From Heterohyrax brucei (lineage: Eukaryota > Chordata > Mammalia > Hyracoidea > Procaviidae): DNA of 64,000 nucleotides. Below the pieces are notes generated by a model, which saw nothing but the letters and a program-made list of their open reading frames with translations, was not told the origin of the DNA and made no database searches. The stretch covers positions 66,452,351-66,516,350 of the forward strand of contig CM053162.1 in the NCBI GenBank assembly GCA_028571685.1, in the 5' to 3' direction. Below are positions 1 to 11,870 of the stretch, in pieces (the first letter of the stretch is position 1; each line of letters opens with the position of its first letter). A program made the position numbers and the translations under genes.

Positions 1-88
1 ACTCCATGGAGCAGTTCCACTCTGTTCTATAGGGTCTCTATGACTCAGAATTGACTCTTCAGAAGTGGGTTTGGTTTGTATCTTTTTC
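1..88 (+). repeat. AfroSINE 3' part, cut by window edge
   Basis: The window opens inside the body of a sense SINE: 'gcagttccactctgttctat' is followed by a 'gactcagaattgactctt' tail and a 'gggtttggtttg' end. The tRNA-derived head lies outside the window. Confidence 0.85.
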
Positions 89-109
89 ATTGGAGATTCA
101 GTGTGGAAG

Positions 110-347
110 TCCAGCCAATACAGCTCCCACTCATCTATCAGTGGAGACTTGCATGGCAGTGTGAGGCTAATCAGGTTTCAGCAGAGCTTCCAGACTAAGG
201 TGAATTATGGCAAAAGGTCTGGAGATTCATTTAGAAAAATTAGCTAACAAAAATTCTGTGGGTCACAGCCTTTCCTTCTATTTTACGTAGAGTTGCCATG
301 AGTCAATGGTCTACTCAGTAGCAGCTCCCAACAACAACAACAACATC
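110..347 (+). repeat. Diverged AfroSINE, long-body subtype
   Basis: The body contains a 'ggtctggagattcatttaga' segment and 'attagctaacaaaaattctg', which are typical of the longer AfroSINE body. It ends with 'ttgccatgagtcaatgg' and a (CAA)n tail at about 329-345. The head is too diverged to place exactly. Confidence 0.65.
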
Positions 348-660
348 AATTAGGCCCGTGCAAAATTACCATCATCTCTGGGAGTTGTATTATGGCTCAA
401 AGTTGAGTAGGGATTAAGGCTCAGTTGTGACCAGGGTAGGAGATAGGGTAGGAGATTGTCATTTGATGGTGTTTAGGGTGAATTTCTAGCTAATATTAGT
501 AGTTAGTACAAGCCATTGAGACAATAAACTTAGCACTTTCTATTGTACCTTTCCCAGGAATCAAGGATTCCTTCAGATTAGTAATTCACGTTCAAACTCT
601 AAAATGTGAGACCCTGGAGACAAATATCCCGGGCTTGTGCTGAGGCAATAAAATGCAACT

Positions 661-811
661 AAAAACCAAACCCATTGCCATCATGTTGACTGCGACTCAT
701 AGTGACCCTATAGAACTGCCCCACAGAGTTTCCAAAGAGCATTGGTGGATTTGAACTGCCAGCCTTTCAGTTAGCAGCTGTAGCACTTAACCACTATAAC
801 ACCAGCATTTC
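661..811 (-). repeat. AfroSINE
   Basis: Antisense copy, nearly full length. It starts with the tail 'aaaccaaacccattgccatc' and ends with the head 'acttaaccactataacacca'. The antisense B box is 'ggatttgaact'. A short piece of the body after 'gaccctata' is missing. Confidence 0.9.
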
Positions 812-2069
812 CAGTAAGTGCAAAGCTAAGTGGAAAAGAAGCTTTAAAATTTGTTTACAACTCTGTGACTGCAAGATCACCCTAGATTACTTAAAAAAAA
901 AAAAAAAAAAAAATCTTCACACAGTTCTAGTCCTTATTTCTGCCTAACAACTCCTTTCAACTTAATGGGCTAAAGTGACTAAGGGCAAAAAGAGTGAATA
1001 ATCAAGGCAGACAGAAAAAAAAACCCTAGGTTTCCCCAAATACATCCTAGGTAATTAAACTAATCTCCAGCAAAATAAAGGCAGAAGAAATTGCTTTGCT
1101 TGGAGACAGCACCTACTCCTTATGCAATGTGTTTTGGCCCTGTTCAGACAACTGACAGTTTGGCTTCATAATGCGGAGGCAGGAATCAAGGCAAGACTTG
1201 GAGTGGGCGGCAGACCACGGGAGAACATTTCCTCGAGCTGACAGGAATGGAAGGAGGTGGGAGGTGCTTCCCTTGCCTGACAGATTCAGCAATAGCCAAA
1301 CTCAAAAGACCTTCCACAGAACACCCACAGCTAACCGTCTGGATTCCAGTGGAAGAGAGGCTCTGGTGAAGAGTTGTGTCTTCTTTTCTGGTTTATTTTG
1401 GGGAACACTAAATTGGTAAGGAGAAATAACTAAATGGGAAAGTCTCCCAGAAATACTGACCAGTGATACAAGTCCTAGGTGTCATCAGCTCGTCTCTATC
1501 CTTACATTCTCATTTTGTGAAGTCTGTCTTAACTTGGTAGTTTCTTGCCACCAAGCTGATCACCTCAAGATCTTCAATCCCAGCTCTGTCGCTCACCTAC
1601 CTGTGTAGACTGAGGCAAGGCTGTCTCCCAGCAAAACTGGCAAGTATATTCCCAGAGTGCTTGTCGATTTCATGCATTCCCTGCAATACTTACCAGTGCC
1701 CATAGCAGCCATACCTGGGCTGTCCTCATTGTCCTCAAGGTATCGCCCTGACAATCCACGAAGCGGAGATAATGCAGTAGACAACCCATACAGCAACTTT
1801 GCAACATCCTCACAGTATCACTCCATCCTCCATAACCCTCCACCTCAGGCCTCAGTGTCCAAGTTGCCTCCTCCAGACTGTCTCCATGCCTGGCAATAAA
1901 AATATCCCTAAATGTGTGAGCCTCAGAAGCCAGCAATTGTTGGTTTTGTGAGTCTTTAAGGTAAACACGGTCCCGTCAAACCCGACCTTTTCGGCTGACT
2001 AAGCTCAGGTCTAGCTACCCCTGAATTTGTGCTATTGATTTGTCCTCAAAGTAGCATCTGTTGTAGTTG
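812..2069. other. No recognised feature; includes an A23 run
   Basis: A 23-base A run sits at about 891-913. It might be the degraded tail of an old retroposon, but I see no body next to it. Between 1,590 and 1,930 there are overlapping short open frames on both strands with no recognisable product. The sequence 'gtcccgtcaaacccgacc' near 1,970 is CpG-containing in an otherwise AT-rich setting. Confidence 0.4.
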
Positions 2070-2227
2070 ACTATTCATTGCCATCAAGTCAATTCTGATT
2101 CATAGTGACCCTATAAGGCAGAGTAGAACTGTTCCATAGAATTTCTGAGGAGTGTGGGGTGGATGCAAACTGCTGACCTTCTGGTTACCAGCCATAGCAC
2201 TTAACCACTAAGCTACCAAGATTTTCC
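2070..2227 (-). repeat. AfroSINE
   Basis: Full-length antisense copy, from tail 'cattgccatcaagtcaattc' through 'gcagagtagaactgttccat' to head 'agcacttaaccactaagcta'. Confidence 0.9.
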
Positions 2228-2640
2228 CTGTTTGACTAGGATACTGTAATATAGATCTCTTTAGCTCAGTCTTTGCTATATGAAAGTAGAAAAAGTAGAT
2301 ATGTGTGGGTATTTATGTGAATGAATAAAAATAGTAGAGACTAAGCACAAAGAGTATTTATTTAAATGGTGATCTATGTATTAGTTGCAATGATTAGCCA
2401 GACAAGTCCCAATAACTAATGAAATTCAGGGCTCCAAGATAAAGCCAAGTTCTTACAAGTAGAAGTCTGATACCCCTCCGTCTCTCATAATTGAGACTTT
2501 TCTTTGGAAATATGTGGGTTGTCAAGGGAACCCTGAGATGGCCAGCGAGCTGTAAGAGTTAGAGGCCTGCCTTGCACACAGGTCTCTGGCAGGATAGAAA
2601 CAGAAAAAGATCAAAATCGATCCAACTCATTTCTTCACCT
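2228..2640. other. No recognised feature
   Basis: AT-rich unique-looking sequence between two SINEs. I see no open frame of note and no repeat that I recognise. Confidence 0.4.
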
Positions 2641-2844
2641 GATAGACCTGTTGCCACTGAGTCAATTCTAACTCATAGCAACCTTATAGGACTGAGTAGA
2701 ACTGCCCTATAGAGGGTTTTCAAGACTATCATCTTTACCAAAGCCGGATGCCACTTCTTTCTCCTGAGGAACAGCTAGTGGATTTGAACTGCTAATGTTC
2801 TGGTTAGAAACTGGAGCATGTAACTACTCAGTCACTGGGTTCCT
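2641..2844 (-). repeat. AfroSINE, subtype with ~45-bp body insert
   Basis: Antisense tail 'gttgccactgagtcaattct' leads into the usual body. An extra segment follows ('accaaagccggatgccactt', 'ctttctcctgaggaac') that marks a longer SINE subtype also seen at 60.3 kb. The head end is 'ctactcagtcactgggttcc'. Confidence 0.85.
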
Positions 2845-3850
2845 TCCTTCACCGGTTTGCAAAACCAAAACTCACCAAATGTCCAAATTTAGATCAGTTG
2901 GACCAGTTAGGTCTTTTGTCTGGAAGAGGTGGGTTGAGTGGGAAGGGAGCCCTTCAGGAGCGCCCCCTTGTAGTGAGGGTGAGCACACAGATCCACTCTC
3001 CAGGGAAATGGAAGTTGGAGGAGAAATATTGGCCTTCTCTCAACAATGTTGTGGTTAGCCCTCCCTTTTCCTTCAAGCTTTCTGGACTGCTGCTGCTTGA
3101 CTTTTCCTCTTGAGTAATTTATTTTCTGTCTTCAAGACAGTGTTTTTTAAAAATGTTTACCTACTAGATACAAAGCTTTCTTTCATACATAGAAAGTGAC
3201 ACCAATCATTGTTATTTCTAGTCTTGTCTGTCCAGAGCCATGAATGGCTTAAGAATAGAAGGATCAGTAATAACAACACTGCAGAGTTCAAGTTCAGGGA
3301 CCTGAGATTTTCAAAATGCTTTCACACTATGATTGTCTTTCAGCCTGTGAAAACTTTATCAGTTGTATACAACAGGCAGCTTGTTTCATAGGTTCAGAGA
3401 ACTTGTGGGAAACTGATTGAAGATGCATGACCAGGAAATGGCCAAGCTAGGAATGGAAACCAAATACTCTAGTTGTTTCAAGAGGCCAGTTCTGTCCTAC
3501 AATGTCCCACTTTAGGCACCTCAAAGAAATTTCTGCTTTGGAATCTTACAAGATAGAGCACAATTATCTAAATCACTTCATATACCTTCTGGTCTTCATC
3601 ACATTTCCTTTTAATCTTCCTAAATCTTTTCGTCTTTGGATATTGGCTTCTCTTTGATGTATTTTTGGAGAGGCATGGTTCTTTCTTTTTTTCCTTTTAG
3701 TTTTATTTTTTCTTTTCAACATTGCTTCTTTTGAAATCCTACCAATTTTCAACACTTGTTTAAACTTCACCTTCTCCCCACTAAGGCTTCTCTGAGTTCC
3801 TCTCACGTCCTCTGACATTACTTGTTGTTTGTGTCACTATCAAGACACTT
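2845..3850. other. No recognised feature
   Basis: About 1 kb with only short open frames on both strands, all without recognisable products. The stretch at 3,660-3,720 is T-rich. I see no repeat of known family. Confidence 0.4.
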
Positions 3851-3986
3851 GGAAACCCTGCTGGTATAGTAGCTGGATGGTACATCTGCTAACTAAGAGG
3901 TAAGCAGTTCAAATCCACCAGGTGCTCCTTGGAAACTTTATGGAGTACTTCTACTCTGTCCTATAGGGTAACTGTGAGTTGGTGTC
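3851..3986 (+). repeat. AfroSINE
   Basis: Sense copy with head 'ggaaaccctgctggtatagt', B box 'agttcaaatcc' and body 'ttctactctgtcctataggg'. It breaks off after 'tgtgagttggtg', so most of the tail is missing. Confidence 0.9.
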
Positions 3987-3989
3987 ATG

Positions 3990-4240
3990 AAAATAGTGAT
4001 AATGATGGTTAAAATGGTAACACAGTATCAACTAATATTTCCTGAGCACACACTCTGTTCCAGGCACTGCATTCTAAGCATTGTACTTCATTTACTCCTC
4101 AGACAGATTTAATTGAATTAAATATTATTATTATACTCGTAGGGAACAGGGGCCTAGATAGGCTGATGGCTTCCTCAAGGTTGAGGACCTGCTTAGTGAC
4201 AGTAGCGGTTCCAGAATTCAGGTTGCTGACTATGGGGACA
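3990..4240 (-). repeat. MIR element
   Basis: Antisense MIR. The core is visible as 'ttcctgagcacacactctgt', 'ccaggcactgcattctaagc' and 'ttactcctcagacagattta', followed by 'ggttgaggacctgcttagtg' and 'ggttccagaattcaggttgc', the antisense of the tRNA-derived part. It is old and diverged. Confidence 0.75.
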
Positions 4241-5875
4241 AGTTTCCTTGTAAGATGCAAAAGCTAAGCTATTCCCAAAGGTAGCTCTGAGAGAACTGTT
4301 ATCTGGAACAAGTATTGAATGAGATCTGTGACAATTTATTTCATCACTAATTTCAGATCAACCATGGGTCATAACATGTATATCAATGTGTAGCATTGAT
4401 ACAGAATAAAACGATGATCTGTTCTCTGATGCTGCTGTAATAGAGTTGCACTATATTCTCTTTTATTCTTTCATTTCATAATCACAAGCAACTACCTGTC
4501 ACAAGTCAGGTGCTAGAGTACAAACATAAAGAAGGGACAGGACAGACTTATAGGAGATGCCAAGTTATAAATTTATATAAAATGTTGATGGCTTTCCATC
4601 GAGCACAGGGAACTATCCATGTTTGGTTTGTTACATGAGAAGGTGGAGTAAATGGAAAGAGCCTCACACAGTCGATGACGGGCGTCTTCTCCCCCTGCAT
4701 CGCTGGGCCAGCAGCCCACTAGGAACGTGGTCCCACCCCTCCATCACTCATCTATTGGTTTCCCCTTCACGGTACCAACAGTGTCATAGTACCCTCAGCA
4801 TTCTCCATGTACTTACTTCATTACTTAATTAAGATAAGTATGATTATTATCCTCATTTTGCTCTTTACATGTCTCAGCTAGACAGCATTTAAGGAAACAC
4901 AGAATTTCAAGCTCAGCCCTTTATCTCCAGAGCTTGCTTTCTTAGCTGATGTAAGACTGTGCCTGGGAAATTCATTTACTCTTGGCTTTAAGCAACGTTG
5001 GGTCTCAAACCTTTACTAGAGTGTAGCATAAAGCTGAGTAACTCTCTTTGTTCATTTTTGTGGACTTTTTCGACAGTCAAATCCAAGATGTTAATGTGTG
5101 TCTAACTTTAAACAAGAGGTGAATGTAAATATGCTCATGTATAAAGTCGAACAACAGCTGGGCTACTCTACTTGACAGATATGAGAATGTGCCAAGCTCT
5201 GTCTTTCTAGAACTCCCCTCTTCCAGATTTAGCCTAGCTATTGCTCTTCATTTGTTAGACTGCTGTTCTTTCAATATTCAGTTATATTGTTTATCTCCTG
5301 ATCACTACTACTCCAGGTGCTGATCCCACCTAACCTTTGTGCCACCATGCAATACATACATGTCTCCACCATAAATCTGCCATTCTCTATTTCCTTTTTT
5401 ATTGTTTTGTTTCATGTTTGCTTCTTATTATTTGAGAAGCAAAGAAAAAACAGCTGCCTGGTGTTCATAATCTCAGGTATATTATCAAACATGTCAACTA
5501 TAAAGCAGTCAGTCTATAAGGTAAATTTAGAGTTGGGGTATCTCTGATTCAGCATCTAAGCATTCATTCAGTTTTGAGGTAGGACAAGTGTCTATGGTTG
5601 GAAAGAATAAGTTGCAAAGCTCTGAATCAAAGTCAGCTTTATCAGGGCCTTACTTGAATCTACGAGGGCAGTTTTGTTACGTGTAAACAAAGGACCACTG
5701 TTAGGAGTAACTGGTCTAATGAAACATCTCACCAAAGACTTTCCTCCTCCAGGCTGGTCACTTTTTCTAGTAACACTAAAATGTCAAATAATTTTCTTAT
5801 TGTGGGCACTAGTCAAGTTAGTAAAGAGAGACTATCTTGCTCAATCTAGATATTAATTCTGTCGTTAATCACAAC
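4241..5875. other. No recognised feature
   Basis: About 1.6 kb of AT-rich sequence. The longest open frame is 76 codons (5,317-5,547) and looks like chance. I see no repeat that I can name. Confidence 0.4.
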
Positions 5876-6035
5876 AAACCAAACCCATTGCTGCTAGGTT
5901 GATTCTGACTCATAGCAACCTTATAGCCCAAAGTAGAACCATCCCATAGAATTTCCAAGGAGCCGTAATGGATTTGAATGGTCAGTCTTTGGATTTGCAG
6001 CTGTAGCTCTTAAACACTGTGCCATCAGGGTTTCC
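5876..6035 (-). repeat. AfroSINE
   Basis: Full-length antisense copy. Tail 'aaaccaaacccattgctgct', body 'gaatttccaaggagccgtaa', head 'cactgtgccatcagggtttcc' (shortened here to its core). Confidence 0.92.
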
Positions 6036-6235
6036 AACTTTTTCTTCAGAGTTATAATAAAATTTTAGTTCACGGATTTGCTCACTGTTTTTTTCCCCCT
6101 ATGGATATTAGAGAGCATTTCTTGATTTAGAGCATTGGCATGTGTGTGACAGAATTAGCTCCAGTGCAGTTGATTTTATGCACTAACTAGAGTAATAGAT
6201 CACTCAAACCCTGGTTTGGAAAGTGCTACAACCTG

Positions 6236-6382
6236 TTGTGGTTGCATTGATTCTGATTCGTAGTGACCCCTTTGGAGACAGAGAGCTACCCCTTAGGGTT
6301 TCCAAAGAATGGCTAGTGGATTTGAACTACTGACCTTTTTAGTTAGCCATTGAGCTCTTAACCACTTTCCCATCAAGGTGCC
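6236..6382 (-). repeat. AfroSINE
   Basis: Antisense, diverged. Tail 'gttgcattgattctgattcg', body 'agggtttccaaagaatggct', head 'gagctcttaaccactttccc'. The next SINE follows after about 60 bp in the same orientation. Confidence 0.88.
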
Positions 6383-6443
6383 AAATAAAGCTTGAGATAG
6401 TTCTCCTTGTCGTCTACAATACGTGATCACTGAAATAAAGAAA

Positions 6444-6597
6444 TCAGGCCCATTGCTGTTGAATTGATTCCAACTCACAGAGACCCTGTAGGACAGTAGT
6501 AGAACTGCCCCAAAGGGTTTCCAGAGTGGCTGGTAGATTTGAACTACAGACCTTTTGCTTATCAGCTGAGTTCTTAACCACCCACCACCAAGGCTCC
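6444..6597 (-). repeat. AfroSINE
   Basis: Antisense copy in head-to-tail order with the previous one. Tail 'caggcccattgctgttgaat', body 'agtagaactgccccaaaggg', head 'cccaccaccaaggctcc'. Confidence 0.9.
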
Positions 6598-8670
6598 TGA
6601 GGTCATCCAGTGACTGCTTTATTTTGTTTAGTAAGATCTAAAGTAGCCTGTGCAACTTAGGTTAACCTTAAATACTAGAAACTTCCTATTCAAATTAAGC
6701 TAAGAGCTCTCTTCTGAAACTTTTATCGCCTAATCCTAGCTAGTCCTACAAAGAAGCCACAAACTACAAATACTTTCCTCTTCCACAGTGAAGCCATTTA
6801 GGCATGTACAACTGCTAATATACTCATGCTAATATACCTCTTCATACTCATGTATCCTCATGACCACTACATTCATAACCAATCAACATATGCATGGTAT
6901 TTTTCCAAGAAAAATAAGTAGCAAAATGATCAGTGATGCCATCTTCGTACATGCAAGTTACCCATAAAGGCAGACATCATACTTACCTTAAAAGAAGTTT
7001 GACTTATGAATATATATAAACAAAGCTAAAATCTTCAGCCTAGTGGAAAGGTGATTATTCTGTCCAGCTTTTCCTATTTTCCCCTCCAACACATGAGTTC
7101 TTGGAATACTGATGTCCACCATCAGATCAGAAATCAGTAGACACTGATGAGGGAATCTGGGTTTCTGGCAGCCTGCTAATATGCTAATACAGCTCAAGCT
7201 ATTTGAAAACCCACCAAACTGCAATACTAACCTTAAAAGATAGATGTAGGCCCATTTGCAAATCTTACTTTGATCATTAACACGCTAGTGAGAAAAAAAA
7301 AAGAATAGTCTTTCTCTGGATATCTATTTCTTGTTGGCCCATGCTAATTAGTAGAATTTGTGTAAGTACATAAAAATTCTGTATGTTCCACAATATATTT
7401 GGAGCTCATTCCCCATTAACTTTAGTAAACATTCTCACACTTCATGCAGATTGACTCTGATCAGGTTAGACCTAGGAACACACTTTCTCCTTGCTTTCTG
7501 TTTCTGAATATGCCCAATTATAGAATACATCAGACATCTGAGGAACCTTATAAATCACCCTGCCAATCTGTTTAGTTTACATGTTAATAAAATGAGATGA
7601 GAAGTTAAATGAGTTCCCCAAGTCATCCTCTAGAACCTGAGCCTCCACAATGAACAAACAAAAAATGGACATGCTCCTCTGCCAGTGTGTCTCCTACCCA
7701 TGACATGTTCCACTTGGCCTTAGGTTCTCTCTGTGAAATGCGGAGAAGTGTGAAATGGGAGACAAGATTACAGGGGGACTGAGAACAGGGTAAACACATC
7801 AGTGGTGGACTGAGGCTCAGGGGAGGGGAAGGAGGGATGAATAGGTTGGACAGAGGGCATTTTTAGGGCAGCAGAACTATTCTGTATGATGTTCTAATCA
7901 TGAATATATGACACTACACATTCATCAAAATATGCAGAACTATACAACACAAAGAAAGAGCCCCAATGCAACCTATAGACTTCAGTTAATTTCACCACAA
8001 TTCTTGACAGGTGTTGACACAATCCCTGTGGGAAACCATTCGCTGGTGTTATTAACACGGGACATCATTTAGTGGTGTGACACATGTGAGGAGCCGAGGC
8101 TGAAAAAAATCACACAACAAAATTTTTGTTTGCTGTGGGCAGAAAAGGGACAGACTCCTGTGATTAGAGACTTGACACCAGTTTATTTAACCAACCAGCT
8201 TTTAGTGAGCAAAGTAAAAATCTTTTCTGCTGGGAAAGTGAGAAAAGGCATCTTATTAGTATTCCTAACTTCAAAAGAAGAAGCAGAATTCCCAGGAAGG
8301 GGGATGAGAAAGTCCCTGAACTATCCTCAGTGAATGCTATTTTCAGCATGTACTGTTTTTGAGTACACTGAGACAACCTTGTCTCAAGGGCTTCTGCCAG
8401 ACATTTGCCCTTATCTTGACAAAGACCAGGTTAGGGTAAGCAGGATTTTATATTCTTTCCAAACGCGCACATCCCCATCGATTGGAAGTTTTTTTTTTCT
8501 TCAAGGCTTTGTGTGTGTCATTTCATTGCCTTCCTACCAACATGGTTTTGGCTGAATAATTGGAAATCATTCTAAAAAAACTTTCCTTTATAAATTAGTA
8601 TTGGTTTAAGCCTAGCAGTCTTTCAGAGCCTCTCCTTATGTTTCCTTTGTTAAGCTTGATTATAACGTAT
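6598..8670. other. No recognised gene; possible MIR trace
   Basis: About 2 kb without a gene. A stretch at about 7,580-7,650 ('gatgagaagttaaatgagtt', 'cccaagtcatcctctagaac') vaguely resembles antisense MIR, but I would not rely on it. The short open frames on both strands around 8,130-8,560 look like chance. Confidence 0.35.
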
Positions 8671-8716
8671 CCTGGTCACCATGAGTTGGATCCGACTCGA
8701 CAGCACTTGGCTGGGT
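8671..8716 (+). repeat. AfroSINE/RTE-type tail fragment
   Basis: Only the conserved tail is present: 'tcaccatgagttggatccga', 'ctcgacagcacttggctggg'. It abuts the broken end of the minus-strand L1 ORF1 and may mark the junction that removed the rest of that L1. Confidence 0.7.
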
Positions 8717-9330
8717 GTCTCTCTTTTGCAATCTACCTTTTGTGGAATTTGATAAGCAACTTGGATAGATATCTTCTTGTCTTTCATGATGTCAGATAAG
8801 TTTTCTGTCAGCAACTCTTCAGTAATTCTCTCTGTATTTTTTGCCATTCCTCCCTGTTTCGGTATTCCAATCACTTATAAATTATTCCTCCTTATAGAGT
8901 CCCACACAACTCTTAATAATTCTTCATTTTTCTTGATTTTTTTCACCTGATTTTTCTTCATAAATGCTGGTGTCAGTTCTTGTTTTTGTTTTTTTGTTTT
9001 TTTTAACTTTGGTCTTACTACTGCTGGATTCTATTTCTTTGATCCTGCCCCTGTGACTTTCAATTGAATTGTTTAACTCTGTCATTTCATTACTAATCCA
9101 CTCAATTTGAGACCATTGTTGTCCTAGCAATTCATGTAGCTTGTTTAATTTTTCATTTTGTTCTGCTGCACGTTGTTTAATCTCCATCCTGATATCTAGA
9201 AGGACTCTATACATAACTCTTTTGTATTCTACCTCCAACAATTTCAGGAAGACTTCTTCATCAGGAAAATTTTTTGATCCTTTATTTTAGGAGATTTTAG
9301 AGCCATGGTGGTCTGCTTCTTTAAATGGTT
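8717..9330 (-). pseudogene. L1 ORF1 fragment (afrotherian-type L1)
   Basis: L1 ORF1 encodes an RNA-binding nucleic acid chaperone. Minus-strand frames 9,241-8,924 give a charged coiled-coil stretch ('MEIKQRAAEQNEKLNKLHEL', 'SNEMTELNNSIESHRGRIKE'). Frames 8,874-8,717 give the conserved C-terminal core ('VIGIPKQGGMAKNTERITEE', then 'ENLSDIMKDKKISIQVAY', 'IPQKVDCKRETP'). The two lie in different frames, so there is at least one frameshift, and a stop precedes 'VIGIP'. The C-terminus is lost at the tail fragment near 8,716. It is not functional. Confidence 0.88.
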
Positions 9331-9412
9331 AGAGATTGATTGTTGTCTCCGAGCCCTCAGAAAGCTATTGTGATTTAATTGTTAGGTTATTGCAATTTAA
9401 CACACACACACA

Positions 9413-9571
9413 AAAGACCAAACTCACTGCCGTTGATTCTGACTGGTAGCCACCCTCTAAGACATGGTAGAGCTGCTCCATAGAGTTTCCAGGGAATGTC
9501 TGGTAAATTAGAACAGCTGACCTTTTGGTTAGCGGATGTAACACTTTAACCACTATACCACTAGGATTTCC
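9413..9571 (-). repeat. AfroSINE inside L1
   Basis: Antisense copy inserted between ORF1 and the 5' UTR of the L1. Its tail side is preceded by a short (CA)n run at 9,400-9,412. Tail 'accaaactcactgccgttga', head 'taaccactataccactagga'. Confidence 0.9.
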
Positions 9572-9605
9572 TCTGTCTCTCCTCTATCTTTATCTATATA
9601 TGTAT

Positions 9606-9646
9606 AGCCAAGCCAAGTGTCGTTGAGTTGGATCTGATATACATAA
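9606..9646 (-). repeat. SINE/RTE tail fragment
   Basis: Antisense tail only: 'gccaagccaagtgtcgttga', 'gttggatctgata'. It is the same tail variant ('cttggcttggc') seen at 22.0, 47.6, 48.4 and 50.0 kb. Confidence 0.6.
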
Positions 9647-10862
9647 TTTGATTTTGACTGTCCAAACAGTCTAGTATTTTGAGCCACTGTGAATATTGAA
9701 GCTTTAACCGTTCTGATGTCCTGTCACTCAATGGTTGGTGTGATGACTACTGGGAAATGTAGTTGCTGGCTCAAGAGAGCCAGTAGAATTTTTCTTCCAG
9801 CCCTTCCTGTGTTTCCCTCCACACTTTCGGAGACAAGCTCCAGACACATACATAAAATACCCCACTACAAGCCCAGGCAGTGCTCTAGAATTGAGAGTCA
9901 GGTGTAGAGTGGAGAATGGAGTGAAAAATGACTGGGTATCAGGAGTGTAGTCCGTTCATAGGAGAAGTTTGAGTCATGAAAGTTGAACTTTTTCTGTGAG
10001 TCTGCAGATGTAGCAATCTGTAGCTCAGAGGAGTCAATAAGACTTGTCTTATACTCTTCCCTTTGTTTCCATATCTGAGACCCGGACAAAAGCCCAGGGA
10101 ACGAAAGTAAAATGTCTCACTTCCTCCCAGGGAGTGCACCGGAATTTAGCTTCTGATGTGAAGTGGAAAGTGAGTGAGGAAAAGGCTAGGGATAGGGAGG
10201 AAAATCAGCACATAGGAAAGGGCTGAGCCCCAAGAAATCATGAGCACTTATCTTGAAATGATCATTGGAATCTACCTTAGACTCTGGACCACAGTTCAGG
10301 ATTCAGTAGAAATTTGCTTATAAACTTTCCTTTGTTTCCCTCTCTGTGACTGGAAGAAAAGCTCAGGATAAACATGTATAATTCCACTTCTGGTCCAGTA
10401 GTGTAATTGTGGTGCAACTGTAGGAACAGGAGGGGATGGGCACTGTTGCACTTGGACAACAGCCACTGACACACTCCCCAGGTGTGGCTATCCCACATTC
10501 AAACTCTCAGTTGAAAGAGACAGTCTCCAGTCAGGTGCCTCTGTTCAGTGTTGTAGCTAGCCCCAGCCATGCTCCCAGGGACAGCAGTCCCAGCCCTAGG
10601 TGCCCAGCTGACAAAGATAGATTCTACACCTGAGCCACCTCTCCATTGCTGCATCAGCAGAAATGAGACCTTTTGCACTGCTTATCCACCTTTAACAAAG
10701 GTAGTTGTTTTCCTTGCTGTCACCTAGTTGTATCTCACACATTTCCACTTGATATTGGGGCTTCTAGAATGTCCTTTTTGTTCTGTTCAGTTGTTTTTGA
10801 AGGTCATAGTTGTTAGAAGATCAGAAGAGATGTGTGACTAGTCTGCCATCTCAACCTCACTT

Positions 10863-11400
10863 GTGAAATGTTCTTTTTGACAAAGCAGTGCCATTTCTTT
10901 TCAATTTGTCTTGCCTAGCTGCATTAGATCATATGACTGTCCTATTCAAAATCACCAACACCATTCCATGTTAACTCACTAATGTCTAAGGAATTGATCT
11001 TTATGCATTCATTTTTTTTGACAGTATCTAATTTTCCTAGATGCATACTTTGTACCTTCTACATTCTGATTATTAATGGATATTGGAGCTGTCTCTTCCC
11101 ATTTTGAGTTGTGCCACACCACCAAATAAATGTCCTGCAAACTTTACCCCATTCATGGCGTTAAGAATGACTCTACTTTGAAGATGCAGCCCTTCCCCAG
11201 TTGTAATTTCATTGCCTTTCAACTTTAGGGTCTCATCTTCCAGAATTATACCAAACAATGTTCTGTTGTTATGAATAAGGTTTTCATATGGCCAATATTT
11301 TTGAAGTGGATCACCATGTCCTTCTTTCTAGTATCTCTTAGTATGGAAGCTCCACTGAAACCTGTCCAGTATGAGTGTCTCTTTTAAGCTCAGTCATTTA
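10863..11400. other. No recognised feature
   Basis: AT-rich sequence outside the L1 5' end. I see no gene and no repeat I can name. Confidence 0.35.
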
Positions 11401-11870
11401 GAGAAGCAAAATCAGTGAAACACACACACACACACACACACAAAGGAAATGGCTAATGTAGTTGTAGAGGCTAATAAGTCCCAGGTCCATGGGTCAGGCA
11501 TCAGACTGAAGTCTTCTCCAGATTCACATAGCCGCAGGGGCTGGTGGACCCACAACTGGCAGGTCATATTGTAAACTGCTGGCTCAGGGACTGCAAAGGC
11601 TGACAAACCCAAGATTGGAAGGTAAGACAGCAAGCTGCTGGCTCACATTAGTCTGTTTAGGCAGACTAACCCCAAGATCAGTAGGCAATTTGGCAGGCCA
11701 CAGGCTTAAGTCCCAAGAATAAGAGGTGAGCTGATGAACTCAGTGGAAGATCCCCAGAGAGCAGAAGCTAGCAAGCTTTGCTAGAACTTGCACATGTACT
11801 GGGTGCAGGCCATACCCCTGAGGAAGCTCCTTGTATAACTGGTTGGCTGATACCACCAGATCCTGTCCTT
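11401..11870. repeat. Probable old LTR-like interspersed repeat with (CA)n
   Basis: The layout 'gagaagcaaaatcagtgaaa', then a (CA)n at 11,420-11,443, then phrases such as 'gtagttgtagaggctaataa' and 'cccatgggtcagg'-like text, resembles a common eutherian interspersed repeat read antisense. I cannot name the family. Confidence 0.45.

Larger units (their letters stand above)
9331..10862 (-). mobile_element. L1 5' UTR region, interrupted by a SINE
   Basis: This continues upstream of ORF1 on the minus strand. The outer end, read on the minus strand, begins 'gaggttgagatggcagacta', which resembles the 'gatggc' start typical of mammalian L1 5' UTRs. The interior is less AT-rich and contains several imperfectly repeated blocks (for example 'ccctttgtttcc' at about 10,060 and 'cctttgtttccctctctg' at about 10,328). 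An AfroSINE lies at 9,413-9,571. The L1 keeps its 5' end but lacks its 3' half. Confidence 0.65.
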
